Shown one piece after another: positions 1-8,879 of a DNA stretch of 64,000 nt (the stretch's first letter is position 1; every line of letters starts with the position of its first letter). The stretch lies in assembly GCF_019599275.1 (NCBI RefSeq), contig NZ_JAHZTD010000001.1:1-64000 (forward strand). The letters are read 5' to 3'. The position numbers and the translations under genes were made by a program. The DNA is from Hymenobacter sp. HSC-4F20 (lineage in GTDB: Bacteria; Bacteroidota; Bacteroidia; Cytophagales; Hymenobacteraceae). The notes beneath the pieces were generated by a model that saw only the letters and a program-made list of their open reading frames with translations, was not told the DNA's origin and made no database searches.

Positions 1-61
1 GTCGTTAAGCCCCGGTGCGCCTATGGTACTGCCTTCATCGGTGGGAGAGTCGGTCGCCGCC
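1..61 (+). rRNA. rrf: 5S ribosomal RNA, 3' part (5' end lies outside the window)
   Basis: The first 61 bases match the conserved 3' half of bacterial 5S rRNA as I know it from Bacteroidetes: GTCGTTAAGCCCC, then GCGCCTATGGTACTGCC, then GTGGGAGAGTCGGTCGCCGCC at the end. The rest of the rrn operon must lie to the left of the window. The 3' end is placed at about base 61 by analogy with other 5S genes. A strong hairpin follows 15 bases later, as expected at the end of an rrn operon. Confidence 0.9.
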
Positions 62-75
62 AACCCTATGCCTTC

Positions 76-112
76 CACGGCCCCCCGCGACTTCGTGCTG
101 CGGGGGGCCGTG
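76..112 (+). terminator. rrn operon terminator hairpin
   Basis: A 13-bp perfect stem (76-88 pairing with 100-112, core CGGCCCCCCG) with an 11-base loop lies just after the 5S gene. There is no long T-run, but a T-rich stretch and then a run of eleven C (120-130) follow. Its position makes it the natural terminator of the rRNA operon. Confidence 0.8.
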
Positions 113-313
113 TTGCGTTCCCCCCCCCCCGGCAGCGTGGCAGCGCTCAGGCTCTAAGGGCCCCTCCTGGCCCGGCCGCAGCCTCCGGCCTAGGGAGAAG
201 CCTGAGAATAAACAGAAATGCCCGCATAGCCTAAGTGAAAGAAGCACATTTGAGTTGCGCACTATGTTAACGATGAGAGCTAAAGTTTTACTTTCACAAA
301 CTACTTATCTCTC

Positions 314-2368
314 ATGGCATTTATACATCCTTGGTTTTTAGCTGGTTTACTAGCTATAGCACTCCCCATAGCAATTCATTTCTTCGAACTGCGGCGGCCT
401 CAAAGGCTACTGTTTTCGAATGTGTCGTTTGTACGGGAGGTAAAGATTGTCACTGCTAGTCAGCGCAGAATCAAACACTTGTTGATCCTGGCTGCTCGGA
501 TAGGGGTGATTAGCTTTCTGGTGTTGCTCTTCGCGCAGCCTATTTTACCGGCTCCGGAAGCTGGAGCGGTTCAGGCAGCAGTCGTCAACGTTATGGTAGA
601 TACTTCGCCTAGTATGCGTCAGCTAGGTGGAGATGATCAGACGCTGCTAGAAAACGGTATTCGTGAAGCAGCAGAACTACCCTTGGCGTTTCCAGCAACA
701 GCCCGCTATACTCTATTTCCTGGGAAGCCCGCCTCGTTAGGGGCGGACCAGTATCGTGCAGCAGTTGAACGGCTTCAAGTATCGGGGCAAGTAGGGGGAG
801 GGCGAAATCAGCTTCAACGGTACACGTCAGGCGGTCATCTAGCTAACGGGCCATTATTCTTGTTTTCTGATTTTCAGAAGAGTACTTTTTCTGCACAAGC
901 ACTCCGTGAAATAGATACAACCCGCCAAGTATTTCTCGTGCCTTTAGCCAAGCCGAGCGGTGCGAATGTATTTGTAGACAGTGTATGGCTTGACGATGCA
1001 TTTGTCCGCCAGGGGGTAGATCTGCAAGTGCACATTCGGCTGCGTAATGGTGGTGTGCAACCCGCTAGTAACTGCCAAGCCAAGCTTTTTGTGGGGCGTC
1101 AGCAAGCCGCAACATTTACGGCTACTGTTCCAGCGCAGCAATCTGTAACAACACAAGTGCGCATACGACTGGCATCAGGTGAGGTGCAACAGTGCTCGGT
1201 GCAACTCGAAGAGTATCCAGTCGATTTTGATAACACGTATTATTTCACCCTGCAGCCTGCGGCCCGGATTGCAGTAGTTGAACTGGCGGCCGAGCCTCGG
1301 CTACGACAGCTGTACACGAATGAACCTCTGTTTTCCTATCAACAGGCTGCAGTTGAAGCTCCAGACTACCCCACGTTAGCTGCTGCTAACTTGTTGGTGT
1401 TGCGCGAAGCTGCCAGTATCTCGGGTGGGGTACGCGAGAATTTGCGGCGAGCAGTAAACCAAGGAGCAACGCTGGTAGTAGTTCCAGCAGCCGGGGCGGC
1501 GGGCCGTGATTCTTACAATCGTTTGTTTCAGGACCTAGGAGTGGGGCCTGTGCAGTGGCAGCCTCAGGGGACTAAGCTCGTCTTACAAGAAGTGGCTACG
1601 CCAGGCGCACAGAACCCGTTTTTCCGGGATGTTTTTGCTACATCCAGTCAGCGGGCTGGAATGCCTAAAGCGGCACCTATTCTGCGATGGTCACGCTCAG
1701 AAAGCGAAGTGTTGCGGATGCGTGATGGGGAACCGTTTCTGGCTGGTTTCCGAAGCGGAAAAGGGATGGTGTACGTGTTTGCAGCACCCTTGAGTGACCC
1801 GTATTCCGACTTCATGCAGCATCCGCTGTTTGTGCCGGTTATGTACCGTCTGGCTATGCAAAGCTACCAGCAGGAACAACAGCCAGCATATAGGCTTACT
1901 CAGCAAACACTTACGCTGCGCCTACCAGAGAGTGCCAACGACAAGGGTAGTGAGCCAGTCTATCGTCTGGCGGGAGACAGTCTCACCTATATCCCGGCTC
2001 AGCGACGGCAGGGTGGCACGCTGTTCTTGGAAGTGCCGCCCGGTATGCAACAATCAGGGTTTTATACCTTGCAGCGCAACAACAAGCCGGTAGCAACTCT
2101 GGCATTCAACTTTGATAAGCGCGAGTCAGATTTACGTAGCTACTCCGCCGCGGAGCTTCGCGAACTGATTGGCCCTAACCGGCCCACCGTACACGTTTAC
2201 GAAACCAGCCAGGGGCAAACAGTAGCAGCTCACTACAAAGCCACGAGGGTAGGCGTGCCTTTATGGCGCTACTGCCTTTGGGCCGCGTTGGCCTGCCTGC
2301 TCCTGGAGGGCCTGCTGCTACGGTGGAACCGCCGGGGCGCATCAGTGCCCGAAGCGGTGGCTGCTTAG
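314..2368 (+). CDS. BatA-domain membrane protein with von Willebrand-like domain
   Basis: A protein of 684 aa anchored in the inner membrane. The first 80 residues form the double-transmembrane BatA/aerotolerance N-terminal domain (helices about 6-24 and 57-77 around the FELRRPQRLLFSNV motif). A VWA-like segment follows, with a DTSPS motif near residue 95 that resembles a MIDAS metal site. A long periplasmic part ends in a last transmembrane helix near 650-668 and a basic tail. Related Bacteroidetes proteins sit in Bat clusters linked to stress tolerance, but no other bat gene is visible here, so its exact role is open. Codon use is more AT-rich than in genes further right. The ATG at 314 starts directly with the conserved N-terminus. 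Confidence 0.8.
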   Translation: MAFIHPWFLAGLLAIALPIAIHFFELRRPQRLLFSNVSFVREVKIVTASQRRIKHLLILAARIGVISFLVLLFAQPILPAPEAGAVQAAVVNVMVDTSPSMRQLGGDDQTLLENGIREAAELPLAFPATARYTLFPGKPASLGADQYRAAVERLQVSGQVGGGRNQLQRYTSGGHLANGPLFLFSDFQKSTFSAQALREIDTTRQVFLVPLAKPSGANVFVDSVWLDDAFVRQGVDLQVHIRLRNGGVQPASNCQAKLFVGRQQAATFTATVPAQQSVTTQVRIRLASGEVQQCSVQLEEYPVDFDNTYYFTLQPAARIAVVELAAEPRLRQLYTNEPLFSYQQAAVEAPDYPTLAAANLLVLREAASISGGVRENLRRAVNQGATLVVVPAAGAAGRDSYNRLFQDLGVGPVQWQPQGTKLVLQEVATPGAQNPFFRDVFATSSQRAGMPKAAPILRWSRSESEVLRMRDGEPFLAGFRSGKGMVYVFAAPLSDPYSDFMQHPLFVPVMYRLAMQSYQQEQQPAYRLTQQTLTLRLPESANDKGSEPVYRLAGDSLTYIPAQRRQGGTLFLEVPPGMQQSGFYTLQRNNKPVATLAFNFDKRESDLRSYSAAELRELIGPNRPTVHVYETSQGQTVAAHYKATRVGVPLWRYCLWAALACLLLEGLLLRWNRRGASVPEAVAA

Positions 2369-2395
2369 ATTAGATTAGATTGCAGGCCCAGCGTG

Positions 2396-2403
2396 TATCT
2401 TGC
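2396..2403 (+). promoter_or_regulatory. Putative -7 box TATCTTGC
   Basis: TATCTTGC lies 15 bases before the TTG start of the first DUF4199 gene. The same octamer or close variants precede several other genes here (45497, 54676, 60977, 19646), so it appears to be a local form of the Bacteroidetes TAnnTTTG -7 element. Confidence 0.45.
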
Positions 2404-2418
2404 GGCCTTTATTAGCTT

Positions 2419-2946
2419 TTGGCTGTGGAATCCACTTCTCCTGCTCATCCGGTCCTGCGCACTGCTGCGGTGCATGGCCTCATAACCGGCGCGCTTTGCA
2501 TTGCCTGGGTGCTCTTTCTGTACCTGACAGACAATAACCCCTATGGTCCTAAACGGACCTTATCCGATTTTTTTCCACCCATAGCCGCGGTAGTAAGCCA
2601 GGTGCTACTGCGGCGGTATTATCCCGCGGGGCCGGGCTTATGGAAGGCCATTGGGGTAGGAATTTTCACGACACTAATAGGAGCGGCAGTAGCGGCTACA
2701 GGGCTCTATACATTTGCGCACCTAACAGGCAGTGGGCTGATTGAGCAACACTTGGTAGAAGCGCGGCAACTGCTAGCAAGTGCCAAGGCTCTTTATTTGA
2801 AGCAGCCTAATGGGCAGCAGCAGTACGAAGCTACCTTGCGCGGGCTGGCCACTACCCCCGCCGCCTTTGCCCAGGATGAGTTTGCCAAGAAAATCATCTT
2901 CGGTCTGTTACTTAGTATTCCTGGGGGCGTGTTTTTGCGGAAATAA
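2419..2946 (+). CDS. DUF4199-like membrane protein
   Basis: A 175-aa protein with about four hydrophobic segments and a short polar loop near residues 110-150, the layout of DUF4199 proteins of Bacteroidetes. There is no in-frame ATG near the front, so the start is the TTG at 2419 (or GTG at 2425), 15 bases after a TATCTTGC box. It is followed after 38 bases by a second DUF4199 gene on the same strand, suggesting a tandem duplication. Function is unknown. The two DUF4199 genes often sit next to lipid-linked sugar glycosyltransferases, as here. Confidence 0.75.
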   Translation: MAVESTSPAHPVLRTAAVHGLITGALCIAWVLFLYLTDNNPYGPKRTLSDFFPPIAAVVSQVLLRRYYPAGPGLWKAIGVGIFTTLIGAAVAATGLYTFAHLTGSGLIEQHLVEARQLLASAKALYLKQPNGQQQYEATLRGLATTPAAFAQDEFAKKIIFGLLLSIPGGVFLRK

Positions 2947-2984
2947 AGTACCTTCCGGCTTCAACCTATCTACCCTGCTGCCTT

Positions 2985-3518
2985 ATGGAAAACACGTCTA
3001 CCCCCGCCGCTACTCCTGCTGCCATTGGCATACGCTACGGACTAATAATTGGCATTGTAACCGTAATCTACTCGCTGGCCCTAATGGCAACCGGGCTAGA
3101 CCAGAACCCGTGGCTGGGTATCCTCACATTTGCCATTCTGATTGCGGGCATTGTGCTGGCTCACAAGGCTTATAAACAGAGCAACGGCGGCTTTATGAGC
3201 TACGGGCAAGGCCTGGGTATTGCAACGGTTGAGGGGGCCATAATTGGCGCACTCAGTGGAGTTTTTCGCTATATCTACGTTAACTTTATTGATAGCGAGT
3301 ATACCCAGCGTACGCTAGATGCGGCGCGAGCCAAGTTAGAGAATGAGGGGAAGCTAAGCGACGAACAGATTGACCAAACCATTCAGTGGACAGCTAAGAT
3401 GATGCCCACCGGCCCGATTAGCATTATTTGGGGAGTTATTGCTACGGCCTTTTTCGGGTTTCTGCTGGCTCTAATTATCTCTGCCATCACTAAAAACACC
3501 CGTCCTGAGTTTGAGTAA
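2985..3518 (+). CDS. DUF4199 membrane protein
   Basis: A 177-aa integral membrane protein with the typical DUF4199 pattern: an N-terminal helix pair (about 16-55), a GFMSYGQGLG motif around residue 68, a polar insert with charged residues (about 100-140) and a last helix ending near the C-terminus. It starts with a clear ATG. Its stop overlaps the TTG start of the downstream glycosyltransferase by 8 bases, so the two are probably co-translated. No enzymatic motif is visible; the function is unknown. Confidence 0.85.
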   Translation: MENTSTPAATPAAIGIRYGLIIGIVTVIYSLALMATGLDQNPWLGILTFAILIAGIVLAHKAYKQSNGGFMSYGQGLGIATVEGAIIGALSGVFRYIYVNFIDSEYTQRTLDAARAKLENEGKLSDEQIDQTIQWTAKMMPTGPISIIWGVIATAFFGFLLALIISAITKNTRPEFE

Positions 3519-4497
3519 GCGTTTTTCGCCGCATTTTCCCGTTGAGTTGTCCATTGTTATTCCTCTGCTCAACGAAGCCGAATCGTTGCCGGAGCTTACG
3601 CGCTGGATTCACCGCGTGCTTACCCAGCACGGGCTCACCTACGAAGTCATTCTCATTGACGATGGCTCGACCGATGATTCCTGGGCCGTGATTGAAGAGC
3701 TGGCCGCTGAAGATGTGCACTTGCGTGGCATTCGCTTCAACCGCAACTATGGTAAGTCGGCCGCCCTGAATGTGGGCTTTCGCGAAACCTCGGGCCGGGT
3801 AGTATGCACAATGGACGCCGATTTGCAGGACTCCCCCGAGGAGCTGCCGGGCTTGTATCAGATGATTACCCAGGAAGGGTTCGATTTGGTGAGCGGCTGG
3901 AAGAAAAAGCGCTTCGACCCACTGAGCAAAACCATCCCGACCAAGCTGTTCAACGGCGTAACGCGCTGGATTTCCGGGATTCAGCTCCACGACTTTAACT
4001 GCGGTCTGAAAGCCTACGACAGCCGGGTGGTAAAAAGCGTGGAAGTCTACGGCGAAATGCACCGCTACATTCCAGTAATTGCCAAGTGGGCAGGCTTTCG
4101 CAAAATTGGCGAGAAGGTAGTACAGCACCAGGAGCGCAAATATGGCGTCACCAAGTTTGGGCTGGAGCGGTTTGTATACGGGTTCCTGGACCTGATGAGC
4201 ATCACGTTCGTTAGCCGCTTCCGGCGCCGGCCCATGCACTTTTTTGGTACCCTGGGCTCCTTGTCGTTTCTGGTAGGAATGCTGATTACACTGTGGCTGG
4301 TAGGCGAGAAGGTCTGGCTGGCCAGCCACAACCTGCACGCCCGCGACGTAACGGCGCAGCCTCTGTTCTTCCTCGCCCTGGTCGCGGTAGTAGTGGGCGT
4401 GCAGCTGTTTCTGGCCGGGTTCCTGGCCGAAATGGTGCAGCTCAACGGAGCGCACCGCAACGACTACCTGGTGCGGGAAAAGCTGAACCTGAAGTAA
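3511..4497 (+). CDS. Family 2 glycosyltransferase, polyprenyl-phosphate type (GtrB/ArnC-like)
   Basis: A 328-aa protein with an N-terminal GT-A domain: SIVIPLLNE nucleotide-binding start, DDGSTDDS, and the DADLQD metal-binding motif at about residue 107. It ends in two transmembrane helices (about 245-270 and 290-315), the arrangement of undecaprenyl/dolichyl-phosphate sugar transferases. It probably moves a sugar from a nucleotide sugar to a polyprenyl-phosphate carrier at the inner membrane. The start is TTG at 3511, overlapping the DUF4199 stop; no ATG is available before the conserved domain. The next gene is another glycosyltransferase in the same direction. Confidence 0.9.
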   Translation: MSKRFSPHFPVELSIVIPLLNEAESLPELTRWIHRVLTQHGLTYEVILIDDGSTDDSWAVIEELAAEDVHLRGIRFNRNYGKSAALNVGFRETSGRVVCTMDADLQDSPEELPGLYQMITQEGFDLVSGWKKKRFDPLSKTIPTKLFNGVTRWISGIQLHDFNCGLKAYDSRVVKSVEVYGEMHRYIPVIAKWAGFRKIGEKVVQHQERKYGVTKFGLERFVYGFLDLMSITFVSRFRRRPMHFFGTLGSLSFLVGMLITLWLVGEKVWLASHNLHARDVTAQPLFFLALVAVVVGVQLFLAGFLAEMVQLNGAHRNDYLVREKLNLK

Positions 4498-4557
4498 GCA
4501 GTGCTTAACAACCGCCGCGCTACTATAAGTGGCCGGCGGTTTTACTTTTCCAGAGAG

Positions 4558-5682
4558 ATGAAAGTCGTCATTATTGGTCCGGCCTATCCGCTGCGGGGTG
4601 GGCTAGCCTCCTACAACGAGCGACTGGCGCGCGCATTCCGTGAGGCCGGCGACGAGGTGCGTCTGGTTACGTTCTCGCTGCAGTACCCCGATTTTCTCTT
4701 CCCTGGGCAGACGCAGTTCAGCACCGAGGCCGGCCCAACGGACCTTGACATTGAAGTAAGCCTGAACTCCGTAAACCCTCTGAGTTGGTACCGCGTGGGC
4801 GACCGGCTGCGGCGGGAGCGTCCCGACCTGGTGATTTTTCGGTTCTGGCTGCCGTTTATGGGGCCGGCGCTGGGCACCGTTGCCCGCCTTGTACGCCGCA
4901 ACCGCCACACCCGCGTGGTGGCCATTACCGACAACGTCATCCCCCACGAAAAGCGGCCCGGCGACCGGCCGTTGACACGCTATTTCCTGGCTGCCTGCCA
5001 CGGCTTCGTGACTATGAGCCGCGCCGTGCTGGCCGATCTGCGGCGGCTACACTTCAAGCAGCCCGCCGTGTACAAGCCGCACCCGCTCTACGATAATTTC
5101 GGCCCGATCAAGCCCAAGGCAGCAGCCTTACAGGCGCTGGGACTCGATCCGCAGGTGGGATATTTGCTGTTCTTTGGCTTCATTCGGGCGTACAAGGGGC
5201 TGGATATTCTGTTGCAGGCCTTTGCCGATGAGCGCCTGGCCAAGCTGCCCGTGAAGCTTATTATTGCCGGTGAGTTCTACGAGGATGCCGCGCCTTATGA
5301 AGCGCTGATTCAGGAGTACCACCTGGAAAGCCGCCTTGTGCGCGCTACTGATTTCATCCCGAATGAGCGCGTAGTAGATTACTTCTGCGCCGCCGATATG
5401 GTAGTGCAGCCCTACAAAAACGCTACCCAAAGCGGCGTCTCGCAGATTGCCTACCACTTCAGCCGTCCTATGCTGGTCACCGATGTTGGCGGCCTAGCCG
5501 AGTTGATTCCCAATGGGGAAGTAGGATACGTGGTGCCGCCTACCCCCAATGCCATTGCCGATGCTCTGGTGGACTTCTACCAGCAGGGCCGGGAGCAGGA
5601 GTTTACGGCCGGTGTGTGGGCCCGCAAGAAAGACTTTTCGTGGAGTGAGATGGTGAAGGCCCTGAAAGAGGTTGTGGGGTAG
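4558..5682 (+). CDS. Family 4 glycosyltransferase (GT-B fold)
   Basis: A 374-aa GT-B enzyme. The N-terminus MKVVIIGPAYPLRGGLASYN holds the acceptor-side glycine loop. The C-terminal half has a donor-binding fold with FFGFIRAYKGLDILLQAF and the late VTDVGGLAELIPNGEVGYVV segment seen in GT4 proteins. An in-frame TTG 57 bases earlier exists, but the ATG at 4558 begins exactly at the conserved domain. It lies 60 bases after the GT2 gene and likely shares its transcript. The acceptor sugar cannot be told from sequence. Confidence 0.88.
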   Translation: MKVVIIGPAYPLRGGLASYNERLARAFREAGDEVRLVTFSLQYPDFLFPGQTQFSTEAGPTDLDIEVSLNSVNPLSWYRVGDRLRRERPDLVIFRFWLPFMGPALGTVARLVRRNRHTRVVAITDNVIPHEKRPGDRPLTRYFLAACHGFVTMSRAVLADLRRLHFKQPAVYKPHPLYDNFGPIKPKAAALQALGLDPQVGYLLFFGFIRAYKGLDILLQAFADERLAKLPVKLIIAGEFYEDAAPYEALIQEYHLESRLVRATDFIPNERVVDYFCAADMVVQPYKNATQSGVSQIAYHFSRPMLVTDVGGLAELIPNGEVGYVVPPTPNAIADALVDFYQQGREQEFTAGVWARKKDFSWSEMVKALKEVVG

Positions 5683-5883
5683 CTGACTTGCGGTGCAACA
5701 CCCTGGTCGCTGCTCGGCTAGTAGTCCCCAATAAATAGCCTGAGTAGTAGGGCTAGCAACTAACACAGCCATAGCGTACAAACGCTACGGAAGCCCCATC
5801 CGCGCTGCCCGTCTGAGGAGGTAGCACGAAGAAAAGAGCCGGCGAAACCATAATTAACGCAGAAGAAAGAATATTTTTTTCTC

Positions 5884-6042
5884 TCAGCAACGAGCGGGTT
5901 CGGGCGGATAGCAAGGATAATCTCCGGTGGAGAGGCAGGGCCCGGGATGATGCTTCCCGGAAAGTAGAACCACAGGTAGCGCAGCAACCAGCAGTAGTAT
6001 GCTGCATCCGATTAGGGCAAGCGGCCGACTAGGTGGTTTCAT
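5884..6042 (-). CDS. Possible small membrane protein (52 aa)
   Basis: A 52-aa frame starting with ATG 10 bases after the stop of the GT9 gene, in the same direction. It has a basic start, one strong hydrophobic helix (ALIGCSILLLVAALPVVLL) and a short Pro/Cys-rich tail with three cysteines. Codon use resembles the neighbours. No family is recognised. The rest of the 5683-6052 stretch shows nothing else I can support. Being so short, it could be chance. Confidence 0.4.
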   Translation of the reverse strand: MKPPSRPLALIGCSILLLVAALPVVLLSGKHHPGPCLSTGDYPCYPPEPARC

Positions 6043-6052
6043 CAGCAAAGGC

Positions 6053-7156
6053 TCACTGCGCCGGCACGCAGTCCCGTACAGCCTCGAACACCTTCGCGGC
6101 CGGCAGCTCCTCCATACAGCTGGTGCCAAGCTTACAGGAGCCACGGTAGAAGCACACGCAGGGTCGGTTGGGCTGCACGAGCTGGCCGCGGCCGTAGAGG
6201 TCGAATTCGTACGGGTTGAAAATGTTGTTCATTAGGATGGTAGGCTTGCGCAGGGCAATGCTGATGTGCATGGCCATGGTTACCTGTGTCACAATGCCGT
6301 CCATCTGGTACATCAGGTTAATGAACTGGGGTAGGGGAAAAGTGCCCAGGTAGGTAGCGCCCGTAACAGCCTGCAGGCGGCGGTTCCGGTCGTCCTCGGC
6401 TTCTCCGCCCAGCAGCACCGGGGCGTAGCCAGCTGCCTGCAGTTGGGTAATAAGGGACGTCCAGTGCTCGTCTGACCACAGGCGCGTGGTCCACCGGTCG
6501 CCGCAGCCCGTGTTCAGGCCAATGCGCGGGCGGCCGGTAGGCAGGGCAGCCCAGCTGTAGCCTTTGTCTTCGTGGGTATCGAAAACGTACTCCTCGCCCC
6601 GAAAGTCGAAACCGCTCAGCTCAAAGATTTCCTGAACATAGGGCTTCTGATTCTGCAGGCTCAGCTCATCAAATACCCCCGTGAGGTATTTATGATCGGC
6701 CAGTGCATTGCCGGGCCAGGCTACCCCATACTGCGGGTGCAGCGTGTAGCCGAATTTCTGCCCAGCCCGGATGGAATCGTGAAGGGCACAGGCTTCTTTA
6801 TCCTTGTCGAGGTTAAAGAGAATATCGAACTCCCGCTGCTGCAGGTGCAGTACGGCGGGCAGCTCCAGCTTCAACACCTCATCAATTTCTCCCTGGGGTA
6901 AAATAGCCGGCGTAAGCGTCAGCCACGTGATTTTGCTACCCGGATATTCTTGCCGCAGCCGCCGCAACAACGGGGTAGTACGAATAACGTCGCCGATGGC
7001 CCCGAGCTTGATGATGAGGATGCGCTGCTGCACGGGCGCGTACACTGGGCAGCCAGCACACTGGTAGCCGTGCTCTTTATTTGGGCGGCAGGGAATATCT
7101 CCGCGGAAATGGCGGCAGTCGGGGTGAACGGTAATGCCGTTGAGAAGCTGGGGCAC
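6053..7156 (-). CDS. Family 9 glycosyltransferase (heptosyltransferase-like)
   Basis: A GT9 protein of about 367 aa. The core begins with RILIIKLGAIGDVIRTTPLL, the signature of ADP-heptose:LPS heptosyltransferases, and continues with GLNTGCGDRWTTRLW and a second Rossmann half. Before the core lie four cysteines (C-x8-C-x9-C-x2-C, residues about 14-36) and the C-terminus carries four more in a CVCFYRGSCKLGTSC pattern, which is unusual for the family. The start is uncertain: I prefer GTG at 7156, just before the conserved cysteine segment, but the frame is open up to an ATG at 7273. It probably adds a sugar to a surface glycolipid. Confidence 0.85.
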   Translation of the reverse strand: MPQLLNGITVHPDCRHFRGDIPCRPNKEHGYQCAGCPVYAPVQQRILIIKLGAIGDVIRTTPLLRRLRQEYPGSKITWLTLTPAILPQGEIDEVLKLELPAVLHLQQREFDILFNLDKDKEACALHDSIRAGQKFGYTLHPQYGVAWPGNALADHKYLTGVFDELSLQNQKPYVQEIFELSGFDFRGEEYVFDTHEDKGYSWAALPTGRPRIGLNTGCGDRWTTRLWSDEHWTSLITQLQAAGYAPVLLGGEAEDDRNRRLQAVTGATYLGTFPLPQFINLMYQMDGIVTQVTMAMHISIALRKPTILMNNIFNPYEFDLYGRGQLVQPNRPCVCFYRGSCKLGTSCMEELPAAKVFEAVRDCVPAQ

Positions 7157-7365
7157 GGGTACGAAGCGGGAGTATGAGCCGGTAAAAATAGCAGAGCTAC
7201 CGCAATTACGTGGCTGCCAGCCCTTGCCTATCACCGCAGAACGGGTATGTTTGGGCCGGTTGGGCGTTAGCAACTAGAGCAGGGAACCCAGTTCACGGCA
7301 ATGCAGGCTGACCCTGATAGTACGTAGCAGATAAATTAGAATAGTATAGAATGTTACATAGCATG

Positions 7366-7445
7366 TGTAACACTATTAGTAGATTGGCATTTGGTGTTAC
7401 TTAGTCTATAGTAACACCAAATGCCAATCTACTAATAGTGTTACA
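7366..7445. terminator. 35-bp perfect hairpin downstream of purB
   Basis: Bases 7366-7400 are the exact reverse complement of 7411-7445, with a 10-base loop. The stem is AT-rich (GTAACACTATTAGTAG...), unlike the other GC-rich terminators here. It lies 40 bases beyond the purB stop, so it may end the purB transcript. It could also be a small repeat element. Confidence 0.65.
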
Positions 7446-7484
7446 AATCGAACAAACTGGCCATAGGGGAGTCAGAACAGCTTG

Positions 7485-8849
7485 CTATATGCCCGTATAG
7501 TTCGACGGGGAAATGGCCCGCAGCTCGCCTTTTACCTGGTCATTCACCTCAAGGGTGTCGATAAACTCGCTGATGGTTTGCGCCGTGATGGGGCCGTGCG
7601 TGCGGGTCAGGGCTTTGAGGGCATTGTAGGGGTCGGGGTAGTTTTCGCGGCGCAGAATGGTTTGCAGAGCCTCGGCTACTACGGGCCAGTTGTCGTCCAG
7701 GTCGCGGCGGAGGGAGGCTTCGTCAAGGGCCAGCTTATCGAGCCCGCGCTGCAGCGACGTGAGGGCAATGAGCGTGTGGCCCAGCGGTACGCCCAGGTTG
7801 CGCAGCACGGTCGAGTCGGTTAGGTCGCGCTGGAGGCGGGAAATGGGGAGCTTGGCGGCCAGGTGTTCCAGCACAGCGTTGGCAAGGCCCAGGTTACCTT
7901 CGGCATTCTCAAAGTCGATGGGATTTACCTTGTGGGGCATGGCCGAAGAGCCGACCTCGCCTTCCTTGATGGTTTGGCGGAAATAGCCCAGCGAAATGTA
8001 CTGCCACACGTCGCGCGACAGATCAACGAGGATGTTGTTGAGGCGTTTAAACGCGTCGCAGAGAGCTGCCAGGTGGTCGTAGTGCTCAATTTGGGTAGTA
8101 GGGTAGCTGCGTTTCAGCCCCAGGCGGCCTTCCACAAACTGCTTCGCGAAGCTGTGCCAGTTGGTTTCGGGGTAGGCAACGTGGTGAGCGTTGAAATTGC
8201 CGGTAGCCCCACCGAATTTTGCTCCGAACGGCACCTGCCCCAACAGCTCTACCTGGGCATCCAGGCGGGCCACGAAGACCTGTATTTCTTTGCCCAGACG
8301 GGTAGGGGAGGCCGGCTGGCCGTGGGTGCGGGCCAGCATGGGCACGGTAGCCCACTCCGAGGCGCGGGAGGCCAGCTTGTTGCGCACTTTGGCGTAAGCC
8401 GGCAGCAGGGTATGAATAAGAGCGTGCTGGAGGCTGAGCGGAATGGCCGTGTTGTTGATATCCTGCGAAGTGAGGCCGAAGTGAATAAACTCCAGGTACT
8501 GGCCCAGGCCGCGGGCCGTGAACTCGTCGCGCAGGAAATATTCCACGGCTTTTACATCGTGGTTGGTTACTTTCTCGTGGGCTTTAACGGCTTCCGCATC
8601 CTGATCTGAAAAGCCGGTATAGATGCTGCGTAAGCCTTCGAGGGTGCTGGGTTCAATGCCTTGGAGCTGGGGCAGAGGTAGTTCGCAGAGGGCAATAAAA
8701 TATTCTACTTCTACCAGCACGCGGTAGCGAATAAGCGCCAGCTCCGAGAAATACGGGGAAAGCGGGGCCACCTGACGGCGGTAGCGCCCATCGAGAGGCG
8801 AAACGGCGGTAAGCGGCGTAAGCGAGGCGTAGTCGACAGTAGCGGACAT
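7485..8849 (-). CDS. purB: Adenylosuccinate lyase
   Basis: A 454-aa enzyme of the fumarase/aspartase superfamily. It cleaves SAICAR to AICAR and adenylosuccinate to AMP in purine synthesis. The superfamily signature GSSAMPHKVNPIDFENAEGN is present near residue 290, and the N-terminal SPLDGRYR motif and the THGQPASPT segment with a catalytic histidine are intact. The frame stays open upstream, but the ATG at 8849 fits the family N-terminus and lies 31 bases after a full Bacteroidetes promoter. The length is normal for the PurB subfamily. It is divergent from the transglycosylase gene, sharing a 166-base promoter region. Confidence 0.96.
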   Translation of the reverse strand: MSATVDYASLTPLTAVSPLDGRYRRQVAPLSPYFSELALIRYRVLVEVEYFIALCELPLPQLQGIEPSTLEGLRSIYTGFSDQDAEAVKAHEKVTNHDVKAVEYFLRDEFTARGLGQYLEFIHFGLTSQDINNTAIPLSLQHALIHTLLPAYAKVRNKLASRASEWATVPMLARTHGQPASPTRLGKEIQVFVARLDAQVELLGQVPFGAKFGGATGNFNAHHVAYPETNWHSFAKQFVEGRLGLKRSYPTTQIEHYDHLAALCDAFKRLNNILVDLSRDVWQYISLGYFRQTIKEGEVGSSAMPHKVNPIDFENAEGNLGLANAVLEHLAAKLPISRLQRDLTDSTVLRNLGVPLGHTLIALTSLQRGLDKLALDEASLRRDLDDNWPVVAEALQTILRRENYPDPYNALKALTRTHGPITAQTISEFIDTLEVNDQVKGELRAISPSNYTGI

Positions 8850-8879
8850 GCGTAGAAGGAAAAAATGGCCAGAACGCGC

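Noticed and set aside
15..341. A 108-codon plus-strand frame at the window start
   Set aside because: It overlaps the 5S rRNA gene and the rrn terminator and has a biased composition; it is not protein-like.
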